Position numbers and translations under genes: made by a program. A stretch of 64,000 bases of DNA from Longispora albida DSM 44784 (GTDB lineage: Bacteria > Actinomycetota > Actinomycetes > Mycobacteriales > Micromonosporaceae), in assembly GCF_000379825.1 (NCBI RefSeq), contig NZ_KB903835.1:62599-126598 (forward strand), in the 5' to 3' direction. Below are positions 52,972 through 61,308 of this stretch, piece by piece; position 1 is the stretch's first letter; each line of letters opens with the position of its first letter. The notes below the pieces were generated by a model. The model made no database searches. It had not been told where the DNA came from and saw only the letters and a list, made by a program, of their open reading frames with translations.

Positions 52972-53563
52972 GAACGACCACGACCGGGACTACAACCGCG
53001 AGCGTGGCGGTCGCCTTGGCGAACATCTGCCCGGGCAGCGCGGGCCAGATCGTGAACCCGGCCACGGCGAGGAACACGGTGGTGTCCACGAGCGCGCCGA
53101 CGACGCCGGAGGCCAGCACCGCCTTCGCCCAGCCCCGGCGGCGCAGCGGCTGGTAGACGATGAGGTCTGCGAGTTCGGACACGGCGAACGCCAGGCCCGA
53201 GGCGAGCGCGAGCCGGGGCCCGGCGGTGACCGCCGTGGCGGCGGCGCCGGCCGCGACGCAGCCGAGCACCACGCGGCGGCCGGCGAGGTCATGCACCCAG
53301 TCGCGCAGGAGCAGCACGATGCCCGCCGCCCAGGTGCCGGCGGTGCAGGCCAGCCCGAACCCGGCCGGGACGAGCCCGTATCGGGAAGTCAGCACGTTGG
53401 CGGCGATGGCGGCGGTGACGAAGCACGCCACCGCCAGCACCGACAGTGGCCGGCGGGGCGGCCGGGGCGGGGCGATGTAGTCCCCACCCCGGCCCGTGAA
53501 GGCTGTGGATAACTCTGTGGAGAACGCTTCGGGCCGCAGGTGCGGCAGCATCTCAGGAATCAA
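52940..53563 (-). CDS. VUT family transporter (YhhQ-like queuosine precursor importer)
   Basis: This protein of about 207 aa has five to six TM helices. Its pattern matches the VUT/YhhQ family: FVTAAIAANVLTSRYGLVPAGF, AGIVLLLRDWVHDLAGRR, AFAVSELADLIVYQPLRRR and GALVDTTVFLAVAGF. The conserved acidic D/E positions in TM loops (RDWVHD, SELAD, VDTT) are present. YhhQ imports preQ0 and preQ1. TTG 53563 has GAAGGA 7 bases upstream; ATG 53551 is an alternative. The frame is open to 53620, but that start falls inside a hairpin. It is tightly coupled to the DpdA-like gene. Confidence 0.8.
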   Translation of the reverse strand: MIPEMLPHLRPEAFSTELSTAFTGRGGDYIAPPRPPRRPLSVLAVACFVTAAIAANVLTSRYGLVPAGFGLACTAGTWAAGIVLLLRDWVHDLAGRRVVLGCVAAGAAATAVTAGPRLALASGLAFAVSELADLIVYQPLRRRGWAKAVLASGVVGALVDTTVFLAVAGFTIWPALPGQMFAKATATLAVVVPVVVVRAVLRYRQRA

Positions 53564-53595
53564 GGGAAGGTCCTTCGAACAAGAGGGAAGAAGAG

Positions 53596-53641
53596 CAGTG
53601 CCTCGGCGGGCCGCGTTCATCCGCGGCCCGCCGAGGCACTG
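53596..53641 (-). terminator. Strong hairpin after the cytosine methyltransferase gene
   Basis: A perfect 20-bp stem with loop TTCATC starts 47 bases after the methyltransferase stop. On the minus strand it is followed by CTCTTCTTCCCTCTTG, a pyrimidine run. It separates the methyltransferase unit from the transporter-DpdA pair, or attenuates between them. Confidence 0.7.
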
Positions 53642-53688
53642 GTGAGAGGTGAGCCGTCAAACCGGCTCAGCGAACGCGGGACGGCGGG

Positions 53689-55015
53689 TCAGCTGCCGCC
53701 GGGTTCCCAGCGGCCCGGGCACAACAGCAGCCGCAACGCGACCACCGCCTGCTGCGGCACGACACCGTTGCCCAGGACGCGCAGCGCGACGGTGCGCGGC
53801 AGATCCAGGCCCGTGACCCACCCCGACGGCAAACCCATCAAGAACTCCACCAGCGGCGGGGCGAGGACAGGCTTGCCGTGCGTGCCGAGCTGGGTCGGCT
53901 CGGGCACGGGCCGGCCCATGACCACCGCCCACCGCCCGACCGCCGGGGCGTAGACGCCCCACCGTTCCAGACCGCCGACGGCGAGGTCGGCGTCGGTGTG
54001 CGCGGGCGGGTCGACGCGCACCGCCGCCGACGGCAACGTCAGGTCGCCGCTGCTCCCGCGCTGGCCGGGGCAGCCTTTCGTTCCGTCGCTGGCCCGAGGT
54101 GTCGGCAGCAACTGCTGGGTCAGCAGTGTCGCGAGACTCGGCCTGACCGCAGCCCCCGGCGAAGGGGACTGGTTGGATCCGTAGCTGGCGGCCGTCGGGG
54201 TCGGCAGCAGCGCGCCGACCAGCGGCAGCACGACCTGAGACAGGGGCGGGCCGAATCCCGCCCCCGCTGCCCGGCCGCTGGTTCCGGTGTCGCTGGCCCG
54301 CGGGGTGGGCAGCAGCGCGAGCGTGTGTTCCAGGTTGCCGCCCCGGGGGTTGTGGTCGGCGCCCTTGCCGTCCCTTGCGCGCGGGGTCGGCAGCAACAGT
54401 CCGCCCTCGATCAGGTCAGGCAGGGTCCCCGGGTGCCCGGGGCCCTTGCCGTCACGGGCGCACGGCGTCGGCAGCCTCACCTCGTCCCCGCTGGTCGCGG
54501 GGGTCGGGGTGGGCGGCCAGCAGAAACATGCGGTCCCTGCGGTGGGCGGCGCCGACGTCGGATGCGCGTAGGCTGAGCCAGCTCGTGTCGTACCCGAGCG
54601 CGGCCAGGTCGGCGACGACGACGTCGAGCCCCCGGGCCCTGAGGGCGGCGACGTTCTCCACGAACACGAGGCCGGGTCGAAGTACCCGAACGGCTCCGGC
54701 GATGACGCCCCAGAGACTCGACTTGGGTCCGGTGATCCCGGCGCGGCGCCCCGCATTCGAGATGTCCTGGCACGGGAATCCGGCGGTGAGGACGTCGACG
54801 GGTTCGACGTTGCCCCAGTCGACTTCGGTGATGTCGCCGAGGTTGGGGATGCTGGGCCAGTGGTGGGCCATGACGCGGCTGGCGGCGGGGTCGGTCTCGG
54901 CGTACCAGGCGAGCTGGCCGCCGAGGACGACTTCGACGGCGATGTCGAGGCCACCGTAGCCGGAGCAAACCGACCCGATACGCGGTCCCGGTGGGCGTGA
55001 CGTGCCACTGCTCAC
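53689..55015 (-). pseudogene. DNA cytosine-C5 methyltransferase, frameshifted
   Basis: From GTG 55015 the frame gives CSGYGGLDIAVE (motif I), GFPCQDISNAG (motif IV, catalytic Cys), FVENV (motif VI) and HRRDRMFLLA (motif VIII), then stops near 54452. The target-recognition part, with repeated LPTPRASD-type segments, and motifs IX-X (FLMGLPSGW, LGNGVVPQQ) lie in another frame ending at 53689. A one-base change at the GGGGG run 54499-54503 restores one protein of about 440 aa. Whether this is true inactivation, phase variation at a homopolymer or a sequencing error cannot be told. The start overlaps the PP-loop gene (GTGA). Confidence 0.75.
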
Positions 55016-55875
55016 GCCACCCCCTCACTCGCGGAGACACCGGAGGCGCAGGCGAACGGCCCGCATCCGCCGAGGTAGGGCTGCTTGGCCTTCGGCCGCA
55101 ACACCACCTCATCGAGCGGGACCCTGGACGCGTGCAGGAAGAACTGCCCCCGCAGCGGGTGCCCGTTGGCGTTCGCCCGCGCCGACCCGTGGCGGATCGC
55201 GTGGTCGAACTCCACCGCCTGCTGCCACTCCTCCGGCGAGTTGACCTTGAGGTCGTGCCAGAACGCGTCGTCGTGGTAGGGACAACCCACGCAGCTGCTC
55301 CGCGGGGTGTCCGGCAGCCCGTTCGCCTCCAGATGGCGGACGCAGTCCTCGCGCCGCCACGCCATGTCCAGCAGCGGGAAGCTGTTGACCATGTACCGGA
55401 CGTCGGAGTCACGCGCCCGCCCGATCTCGTCGAGACTGATCCCGACTTGCATGACGGCATGCACGCCAGCCGGCACCCGGACGGGATGGACGTAGCCGAG
55501 CCTGCGCCTGACCTCCCGCTTAATGCAGTTGATCTTGTACTGGCTCGTGCACTGGCGCCTGGCCATCCCTCGCTGGCCCTGTGGGCCCAGCGTGAACATA
55601 GGCATCGAGGCGAACCTCGACTCAGGGTCCGTAGCGTCGGTCCGGATGTTGCCGGCCGACACCGTCACCAGCTCGATCCCGGCCTGCTCGGCGATGGGAC
55701 GCAGCCGCTGGAGATGCCGGTACACCGCCGCCGGCTCCCACTGAGTGTCCGCGAAAACGGCCACGTCCGGCCGTGGGATGCGACCGGACGCCGCGAGTAG
55801 CAGCAAGACGCTGGACTGCACCCCGGCGCCGAGACTGAGCACGCGGATCGCGGGTTCACCCCGCGTCGCGGTCAC
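55012..55875 (-). CDS. PAPS-reductase-like PP-loop protein
   Basis: This 287-aa protein starts at GTG 55875. It has a PP-loop LSLGAGVQSSVL, VAVFADTQWEP, then CTSQYKINCIKREVR and, later, CVGCPYHDDAFWH, which could hold a metal or Fe-S cluster. This is the phage-type phosphoadenosine-phosphosulphate reductase/sulphotransferase family, related in fold to DndC and QueC. Phage copies usually sit beside DNA methyltransferases, as here. Sulphur transfer to DNA or activation of a base are both possible; none is proven. Confidence 0.7.
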   Translation of the reverse strand: MTATRGEPAIRVLSLGAGVQSSVLLLLAASGRIPRPDVAVFADTQWEPAAVYRHLQRLRPIAEQAGIELVTVSAGNIRTDATDPESRFASMPMFTLGPQGQRGMARRQCTSQYKINCIKREVRRRLGYVHPVRVPAGVHAVMQVGISLDEIGRARDSDVRYMVNSFPLLDMAWRREDCVRHLEANGLPDTPRSSCVGCPYHDDAFWHDLKVNSPEEWQQAVEFDHAIRHGSARANANGHPLRGQFFLHASRVPLDEVVLRPKAKQPYLGGCGPFACASGVSASEGVA

Positions 55876-56330
55876 AGCTCCGCCCTGGTGTCGGGCTTCG
55901 GTGGACGGAGGCGGCCCGAAATGCGTTCGCCGTCGGTGCCGCGCCGCCACCGCCGCCCGCCGCGGCGGGCCGCGAACTCCACCAGCACGATCAGCCCGTC
56001 GCCGGGCAGATGGTGGTCGGCGCCGTCGATGACGAACCGGCGGTAGCCGAGCCGGCGTGCCCGCTCCCACACCGCGACGAGCAGCAGCGACCGGGCCCGC
56101 AGGCCGGCGTCGCCGACAATGCTGGCCTGCGCCGTCACGCCGTCGTCGAAGCTGGTGTCGAGTGGGTCGCTGCACACGGCGACCGCGAGCAGCTCACCGT
56201 CGGCACCGAGCACCCCGAGGTGGAACCGGACCCGGCCCAGCGGGGCCGGGCGGGTGCCGTGTGCGGCGGCGAAGTCGCGCGCCTCGTGGTGGGTCACGCG
56301 CACGATCCGGCGCGAGGAGATGGCCGTCAT
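55872..56330 (-). CDS. XF1762-like phage protein
   Basis: This 152-aa protein begins with HHEARDFAAAHGTRPAPLG, then RFHLGVLGADGELLAVAVCSDP and SLLLVAVWERARRLGYRRFV. The shape matches the XF1762-like family seen in phages and mobile elements, a GNAT-related fold. Its function is unknown. ATG 56330 overlaps the methyltransferase stop and its own stop overlaps the PP-loop start, so it is in the middle of a coupled operon. Confidence 0.6.
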   Translation of the reverse strand: MTAISSRRIVRVTHHEARDFAAAHGTRPAPLGRVRFHLGVLGADGELLAVAVCSDPLDTSFDDGVTAQASIVGDAGLRARSLLLVAVWERARRLGYRRFVIDGADHHLPGDGLIVLVEFAARRGGRRWRRGTDGERISGRLRPPKPDTRAEL

Positions 56331-57229
56331 CGCGCCACCTCGGTCCCCGCCTGCGGATCGTCGGGCTTGATCATCACGAGGACGTCCTCGTGCACGATCA
56401 GGTGCAGTGGGATGCCTGCGGCCCGCGCCTTGCGCACCGACTGGAGCTGGAAGAAGCTCGGCCGGGCGATGATCTGTCCGTCGCGGACGCCGCCGAGCAG
56501 CGTGACGCACCGCTCGAGTGGCGCGAGCCCGGCCTCGATGCCGGCGGCGAACACCGCCGACGGGAGGTCGACGAGCAGGCCGCGCTTGCGGAACGGGCGC
56601 GCGGTGACGACCACGATCCCGCCGGGTTTGAGGAGCACTCGGCAGCCGCGGAGGATGTGGGTGAACTTGTCGATCAGCTCGCCCTGGCCGAGGTGGGCGA
56701 GGTTGCCGCGGTCGGCGTCGCGCTCGCCGTAGGTGCCCGACGACTTGGTGATGCCGTCCTTGCCCGGCCGGACGTGCCCGTGCACGGTCGGCCCGTATGG
56801 CGGCGACGTGACGACGAGCGACACCTGGCCGTGCAGGTGCCGGGGCAGGATGCCGGTGAGCTGGGTGCCGTCGCCGCGCGCCACCATGCCCCGCCCGGTG
56901 GCTCCGGACTGCTGGGTGTGGCGGACGTTGAGGTCGGCGATCGCTGCCCACTGGGCTTCGTACTCCACGCCGACGGCGTCGCGGCCGAGATGCATAGCTT
57001 CCACGAGGGTGGTGCCGATCCCGCACATCGGGTCGAGCACGATGTCACCCGGCGCGGTGTAGGCGGTGATCGCGTGGGCGGCGATGTCGGGCAGCATCCG
57101 CGCCGGGTGCGCGACAGACTCGGGCACGTAGCGGCCCTTGCGCTGGGCGGGGCCAGTGCGCTGGGCGGTCGCCCACACGCTCAGCAGCGCTCGCTTGTCA
57201 TAGCCGTCGCGGTCGTTGAGCTCAGACAT
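56327..57229 (-). CDS. N4/N6-type DNA methyltransferase
   Basis: This 300-aa protein starts at ATG 57229. The SAM-binding motif is DPMCGIGTTLVEAMHLG and the catalytic motif is VVTSPPYGP, typical of N4-cytosine or N6-adenine enzymes; SPPY favours N4-cytosine but does not prove it. The order (catalytic motif after SAM motif) is the gamma/zeta-type layout. No restriction endonuclease is adjacent, so it is a solitary methyltransferase, presumably for self-protection on transfer. Confidence 0.85.
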   Translation of the reverse strand: MSELNDRDGYDKRALLSVWATAQRTGPAQRKGRYVPESVAHPARMLPDIAAHAITAYTAPGDIVLDPMCGIGTTLVEAMHLGRDAVGVEYEAQWAAIADLNVRHTQQSGATGRGMVARGDGTQLTGILPRHLHGQVSLVVTSPPYGPTVHGHVRPGKDGITKSSGTYGERDADRGNLAHLGQGELIDKFTHILRGCRVLLKPGGIVVVTARPFRKRGLLVDLPSAVFAAGIEAGLAPLERCVTLLGGVRDGQIIARPSFFQLQSVRKARAAGIPLHLIVHEDVLVMIKPDDPQAGTEVAR

Positions 57230-57998
57230 GCTCGCCTCCCACGCGCACGAAGGTGAACAGGTCCGCGTGCACGCTGGCGTGCACCGGCGCGAACCCGGTG
57301 GAGTTCGGGCCGGTGTCCGGCGGCGGCGGAGTAGCGGTGGTTTCGTCGGTGAGGTAGACGAACTCGTCACCGACGACAGCCGCAGAGACGGCCGCGATGT
57401 GCTGGAGGTAGCCGAGGCTGACGGCACTGGCGGCGGTGACGACCGGCGTGAAGTCCTCCGGCACCGGCACCGCGCCCGGCGCGGTCGCCGCGATCAGCAC
57501 CAGGCAGCCGCCCGGCCGCAGCAGCTTGCTCGCCGTCGCCAGCAGCCACGCCCGGCGCAGCTCGGCCTCGACCGGGTCGGCAGACAGCGGCCAGGTCGCC
57601 ACGATCAGCGCGGCATTGCCGGTGCCGATGACGCTGGACTGGGCGAACGCGACGTCGTCCGGGTCGGGCTCGGCGCCCGGCTCGGCCATGACGGTGGCGC
57701 GCGGGGAGATGTAGGGGTAGGTGGTGTCGGTGAACCAGGCCGCGTGGTGTGCCCGGCCGCCGGTGACGGCCGGCAGCGCCAGGACGGTGCCGTCGGTCAG
57801 GTCGATGACCTGGTCGCCCGGAGCGGAGTACGCCTCGATGAGACGGGTGGCCAGGTGTGCGGGGATGACCGCGCCGGCCGGGTCGGTGCTGGTGCGCGGG
57901 GTGCGCCAGACGGTGAGCGGGACCGGCGGGACGCCGGGCACGAGGTCGTACAGGTCGGCGCGGTCAGAGCCCGCGCTGGAGGGGGAAGGTGCGTTCAT
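57222..57998 (-). CDS. Degenerate DNA methyltransferase-like protein
   Basis: This 258-aa protein has HLATRLIEAYSAPGDQVIDLTDGTVLALPAV, which mirrors the neighbour's AHAITAYTAPGDIVLDPMCG region, but the glycine-rich SAM loop is altered. VATWPL stands where TSPPY is expected. LRPGGCLVLIA is retained. It is probably a diverged duplicate that has lost catalysis and may be a regulatory or specificity partner, as in heterodimeric enzymes. It is the first gene of the leftward operon and overlaps the active gene by 8 bases. Confidence 0.65.
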   Translation of the reverse strand: MNAPSPSSAGSDRADLYDLVPGVPPVPLTVWRTPRTSTDPAGAVIPAHLATRLIEAYSAPGDQVIDLTDGTVLALPAVTGGRAHHAAWFTDTTYPYISPRATVMAEPGAEPDPDDVAFAQSSVIGTGNAALIVATWPLSADPVEAELRRAWLLATASKLLRPGGCLVLIAATAPGAVPVPEDFTPVVTAASAVSLGYLQHIAAVSAAVVGDEFVYLTDETTATPPPPDTGPNSTGFAPVHASVHADLFTFVRVGGEHV

Positions 57999-58056
57999 AG
58001 GTGTGTCGGCTTCTGAGCCGCACGCCGTGATGTGCTGACACTAGGTCATTCGCACT

Positions 58057-58281
58057 CTGTGAGAGCTGGCGAACAAGGCCAGCTCTCACAGGCTCTCTCA
58101 GCAACCGCGACGTGCTCTCACAGCGGCAGGCCCCGCTCTCACAGGCTCCGCCTCGCCACCACTGACGCCGTTCAGGCGGAATGTCTGAAAAGTTTCGGGC
58201 TGTGAGAGCGCTGAGAGAGCCCGTGAGAGTCACGCTGCGGCTCTCACAGCGACCCGCCCGACCTCAGGGGTAGGTCTCACA
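58057..58281. repeat. TGTGAGAG array 1 (upstream of the leftward operon)
   Basis: There are exact TGTGAGAG/CTCTCACA copies at 58058, 58083, 58115, 58136, 58201 and 58241, with near-copies at about 58093, 58222 and 58274. The first two form a perfect 13-bp inverted repeat. Bases 58057-58102 reappear inverted at 59705-59750 with one mismatch. The array lies just before the modification operon's first gene at 57998. Confidence 0.85.
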
Positions 58282-58305
58282 GTGTGGTGCTCTGGGGCGC
58301 TGCTA

Positions 58306-58420
58306 GCTCTAACAGTGCAGGTCAACGACATGTTGATCACCAATCGCGCCGAGGTGGCCGGCAGCCTTCCGATCGGGGCCGGGAGAGCGGAAAAGGGCCT
58401 GTGACCTGCACTGTTAGAGC
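58306..58420. repeat. 19-bp perfect inverted repeat
   Basis: GCTCTAACAGTGCAGGTCA at 58306-58324 is repeated as its exact complement at 58402-58420, with 77 bases between. The spacer holds TCAAC-GACAT-GTTGA (58322-58336). It lies before the sigma-like gene, so a regulatory loop or binding site is likely. The sequence is unlike the TGTGAGAG sites. Confidence 0.75.
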
Positions 58421-58502
58421 ACTGAGAGAGCTGTCTGGCTTCCTGGTACCCGAACGGCGCCGGCCACAAGGCGCGCCGCACCCACACTTCTCGGAGTACC
58501 TC

Positions 58503-59465
58503 GTGACCAGCACCGTCATCGCCCAGACCGTCACCGCGACCGGCACCAAGGCCGTCAGCGACTCGCACCTGCGCACCGCCCAGCGCGTCTTCGGGCACCT
58601 GACCTGCGACCCGCAGCCCGTCCTCGTCCTCGACTGCGACGCCCTCACGACACTGCGGCGCCTGCCCGCCGGCACCCTGCCGCGCGGCGTGCGGTCCCTC
58701 GCCGAGCTGCGCGACTGGATGATCGAGCACCCCCGCGCGTACCTGGCCCGCGACGTCATCTGGCGCGAGGTCGTCGTCCGCGCCCGCGCCGGAGAGCAGG
58801 GCTGGACCACCGGCGCGGTCGGCCTGGCGATGCCCGCGCTCGTGCGCAGCGCCCGCCACTACGCCACCGGCTACACCGGCGACGCCGCCGACATCGCCAA
58901 CGAAGTCCTCCTCGGCTTCCTCGAAGCGCTCAAGGACCCGGCCATCGACGTCGAGAAGCCGGCGCTGATCGTGAAGATGTACTGGTCGTCCTGGCGCGCC
59001 GGCCGCGCCGCGCGGCTCGGGCTGCGCAACCAGCGCGACCACGAGACGGCCATCGGCGACGACGAGGAGCCCACGCCGAAGGGCGGCGGCAAGCCGAAGT
59101 CCTCGGCACCGCGCGACCCGTGGCAGCACACCGACCTGCTCGTGCACCGCGCCGCGACCCTCGGCTACCTCGACCACACCGATGTCGACGCGTGGATCGA
59201 CACCCGGCTCGGCGGGCACGCGGTCGCGGTCGTGGCCGCCGAGCGGCGCGAGCCGGCCGACGCGCTGCGCATGCGGCTGCGCCGCGCCGACGCCGCCATC
59301 GCCGTCGCGATCGACAACGGCCTGCTCGCCAGCGACCTGTCCGTCACCGTCGCACAGCGTGCCGGCGACGCAAACCAGCGTCCTTCCCGTGCGGTCACCG
59401 TGACCGAGCTGGCGACCCGCCGCCGCACCGCAGCACCCACACCGGCGCTGGCGCTCGCCGCCTGA
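58503..59465 (+). CDS. Sigma-factor-like protein of the ICE
   Basis: This 320-aa protein starts at GTG 58503 with GGAG 7 bases upstream. Residues about 110-160 (LVRSARHYATGYTGDAADIANEVLLGFLEALKD) resemble sigma-70 region 2. The C-terminal part (DTRLGGHAVAVVAAERREPADALRMRLRRA) is like an HTH of region 4. The match is by eye and weak, so another HTH protein is possible. It lies alone between the two TGTGAGAG arrays and ends in its own terminator. It may control the ICE operons. Confidence 0.5.
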   Translation: MTSTVIAQTVTATGTKAVSDSHLRTAQRVFGHLTCDPQPVLVLDCDALTTLRRLPAGTLPRGVRSLAELRDWMIEHPRAYLARDVIWREVVVRARAGEQGWTTGAVGLAMPALVRSARHYATGYTGDAADIANEVLLGFLEALKDPAIDVEKPALIVKMYWSSWRAGRAARLGLRNQRDHETAIGDDEEPTPKGGGKPKSSAPRDPWQHTDLLVHRAATLGYLDHTDVDAWIDTRLGGHAVAVVAAERREPADALRMRLRRADAAIAVAIDNGLLASDLSVTVAQRAGDANQRPSRAVTVTELATRRRTAAPTPALALAA

Positions 59466-59479
59466 CACCCGACCACCTT

Positions 59480-59514
59480 GGCCCCGGCCGGCGCGAACAG
59501 CGCCGGCCGGGGCC
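59480..59514 (+). terminator. Terminator after the sigma-like gene
   Basis: A perfect 15-bp GC-rich stem with loop GAACA is followed by TTTCG. It lies 15 bases after the stop. Confidence 0.85.
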
Positions 59515-59595
59515 TTTCGCTGTTCCCTGCTCCGGCACGACCGCGCGGCGGTCCCCGGCAGGAGCAGCGTGTTAGTACCGCGGCACTAACACGGG

Positions 59596-59750
59596 CTCTC
59601 ACTACGAGCCGGGCGACTGTGAGAGCCAACCGGTGACAGGCCGAGACCTCTCACAGGCTGGGCGTCTGCTGTGAGAGCGGCGGTAGTTCACGCGGCGGTG
59701 AGAGGCTGAGAGAGCCTGTGAGAGCTGACCTTGTTCGCCAGCTCTCACAG
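59596..59750. repeat. TGTGAGAG array 2 (upstream of the transfer operon)
   Basis: There are exact TGTGAGAG/CTCTCACA copies at 59618, 59648, 59670, 59717 and 59742, with near-copies at 59596 and about 59697. The last part (59705-59750) is the inverted copy of 58057-58102. The array lies about 270 bases before the pilin gene. A CCCCGC/GCGGGG hairpin at about 59983-60004 sits in the leader; the rest of 59751-60021 shows no gene. Confidence 0.85.
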
Positions 59751-60021
59751 ACGGCGTATGTCAAGGGTGTGGGCAACGAACGCCGGACCACGGCGCGTTG
59801 ACCCGCCCGCCGCGCCTCAAGGGGCGGGCCGCTCTCGTCGAGCACCCGGGTGTCACAGCCGCACGCGATGCGCTGACACCCCATCACCCACCACCCGAAA
59901 CCAAGGGAGGACCGGCTTCGCGCCCGGGTCCCCTCGACGACGCTGCCCGTCCCGGCGCGGCGGTCCCTGACCGCACACGCCAAGCCCCGCACTCTCTCGC
60001 GGGGCGTGAAGGACACCTCTC

Positions 60022-60387
60022 ATGCACAACCCCTCCCCACTCCGCCGCGCCCTCACCCGGGCCACGATCCTCACGGCCACCGCCACGGCGGTGGCCGTCG
60101 CCGTTCCCGCCGCAGCCTTCGCCGACACCGGTGGCGACGTCGTGTACCTGGCGGCCAAGGACCTGCCGGGCGTCATCTCCAGCATCCAGACCTGGGTCCT
60201 GGGGATCCTCGGCGCCATCGTGACGCTGTTCATCGTCTACGGCGGCGTCCTGTGGGCCACCGCCGGCGGCGACCCCAGCCAGGTCGAGCGCGCCAAGGGC
60301 GCGTTCCGCAACGCCCTGGTCGGGTTCGCGATCGCGATCCTCGCCCCTGTGTTCTTGCAGGTGGTCAAGGGCTTCGTGGGCGGCTGA
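60022..60387 (+). CDS. VirB2/TrbC-like pilin
   Basis: This 121-aa protein has a signal peptide with cleavage after AFA (about residue 34), then two TM helices (about 55-75 and 96-116) separated by a short loop with GGDPSQVERAKG. That is the standard layout of conjugative pilins of the VirB2/TrbC type. ATG 60022 has GAAGGA 9 bases upstream. It is the first gene of the rightward operon. Confidence 0.8.
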   Translation: MHNPSPLRRALTRATILTATATAVAVAVPAAAFADTGGDVVYLAAKDLPGVISSIQTWVLGILGAIVTLFIVYGGVLWATAGGDPSQVERAKGAFRNALVGFAIAILAPVFLQVVKGFVGG

Positions 60388-60393
60388 TCAATC

Positions 60394-61308
60394 GTGGACT
60401 GGCTTCTGAACGGCATCCTCGACTGGCTCACCAAGATGGTGCTCGGCACCTTCGACGCGCTCATCGGGCTGATCACCGGAAGCCTTCTGGTCAGCCCCGA
60501 CGTCACCACCCTGCCGCAGGTGATCGGCCTGTCGACCCGCTCCGTGTGGGTCGTCGACTCCATCTTCGTCCTCGCGTTCGTCGCCGCCGGAGCACTGACC
60601 ATGTTCTCCGGCGGCTCCGAACGCTCCCGCTACCACATCAAAGACCTCGCACCCCGGCTCGTGGTCGGGTTCATCGGCGCGCACTTCTCGCAGGTGCTCA
60701 TCAGTAAGGGCATCGAGGTCGCCAACGCGATCACCGAGGCGCTCGCGTCGCAGCCGATGAACTCCGCCGCGGCGAAGGCGATGCGCTCGCACATCGTCGC
60801 CGCAAGCAAGGACCCGACGACGGCGCTGCTGGCGATCGTCATCGCCTGCATCATCGTCATGCTCCTGGCCGCGACGACCTTCCAGATGATCATGCGGTTC
60901 GCGGCACTCCTGGTCATGGCGATCATCGCGCCGCTGGCGATGGCCTGCCACGCCCTGCCCGCCACCGAAGGGTTGGCGAGGTTGTGGTGGCGGCAGTTCG
61001 CCGGCTGCCTGGCGACCCCCGTGCTGCAGGCGCTGTGCCTGACGACCGGGCAGTGGATGCTCACCGACCCGTCCAACATGTTGGCGGCCTACGCGCTGCC
61101 GGGCGGCGACGTGCTCCAGCTGTTCGTCGTGATGGTCGTGCTGTGGATGACCGTCAAGGTCCCCGGCCTGGTCGCGAAGTTCGCCGGCCAGCCCGCGGGC
61201 GGCGGGAAGTCCAACCCGATCGTCGCGCTCGTGAAGTTCGCGACGGTGCAGCAGGTCACCAAGCTGGTGCCCGGCTCCTCCAAGATCCTGAAAGCGGTAC
61301 GCCCGTGA
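60394..61308 (+). CDS. TrbL/VirB6-like channel protein
   Basis: This 304-aa protein has six or so TM segments (about 18-36, 55-75, 88-102, 142-165, 170-190 and 243-262) and a conserved SRYHIKDLAPRLVVGFI region. It matches the polytopic inner-membrane TrbL/VirB6-type component. The GTG start lies 6 bases after the pilin stop and the stop overlaps the next GTG. Confidence 0.75.
   Translation: MDWLLNGILDWLTKMVLGTFDALIGLITGSLLVSPDVTTLPQVIGLSTRSVWVVDSIFVLAFVAAGALTMFSGGSERSRYHIKDLAPRLVVGFIGAHFSQVLISKGIEVANAITEALASQPMNSAAAKAMRSHIVAASKDPTTALLAIVIACIIVMLLAATTFQMIMRFAALLVMAIIAPLAMACHALPATEGLARLWWRQFAGCLATPVLQALCLTTGQWMLTDPSNMLAAYALPGGDVLQLFVVMVVLWMTVKVPGLVAKFAGQPAGGGKSNPIVALVKFATVQQVTKLVPGSSKILKAVRP

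Noticed and set aside
53564-53620. Longer start for the VUT transporter at 53620
   Set aside because: That ATG lies in a 20-bp hairpin, and TTG 53563 has a well-placed GAAGGA.
58284-58502. Extended N-terminus for the sigma-like protein
   Set aside because: The extra frame runs through the 19-bp inverted repeat and has Arg/Ser-rich noncoding character.
58057-59750. TGTGAGAG arrays as a CRISPR
   Set aside because: The units are 8 bases, irregularly spaced and in both orientations, with no spacer pattern and no cas genes.
59731-59759. TTGTTC-based promoter in the shared repeat
   Set aside because: A -35-like TTGTTC is present in both copies, but no acceptable -10 box lies 16-18 bases on (GCGTAT or GCGAAT only).
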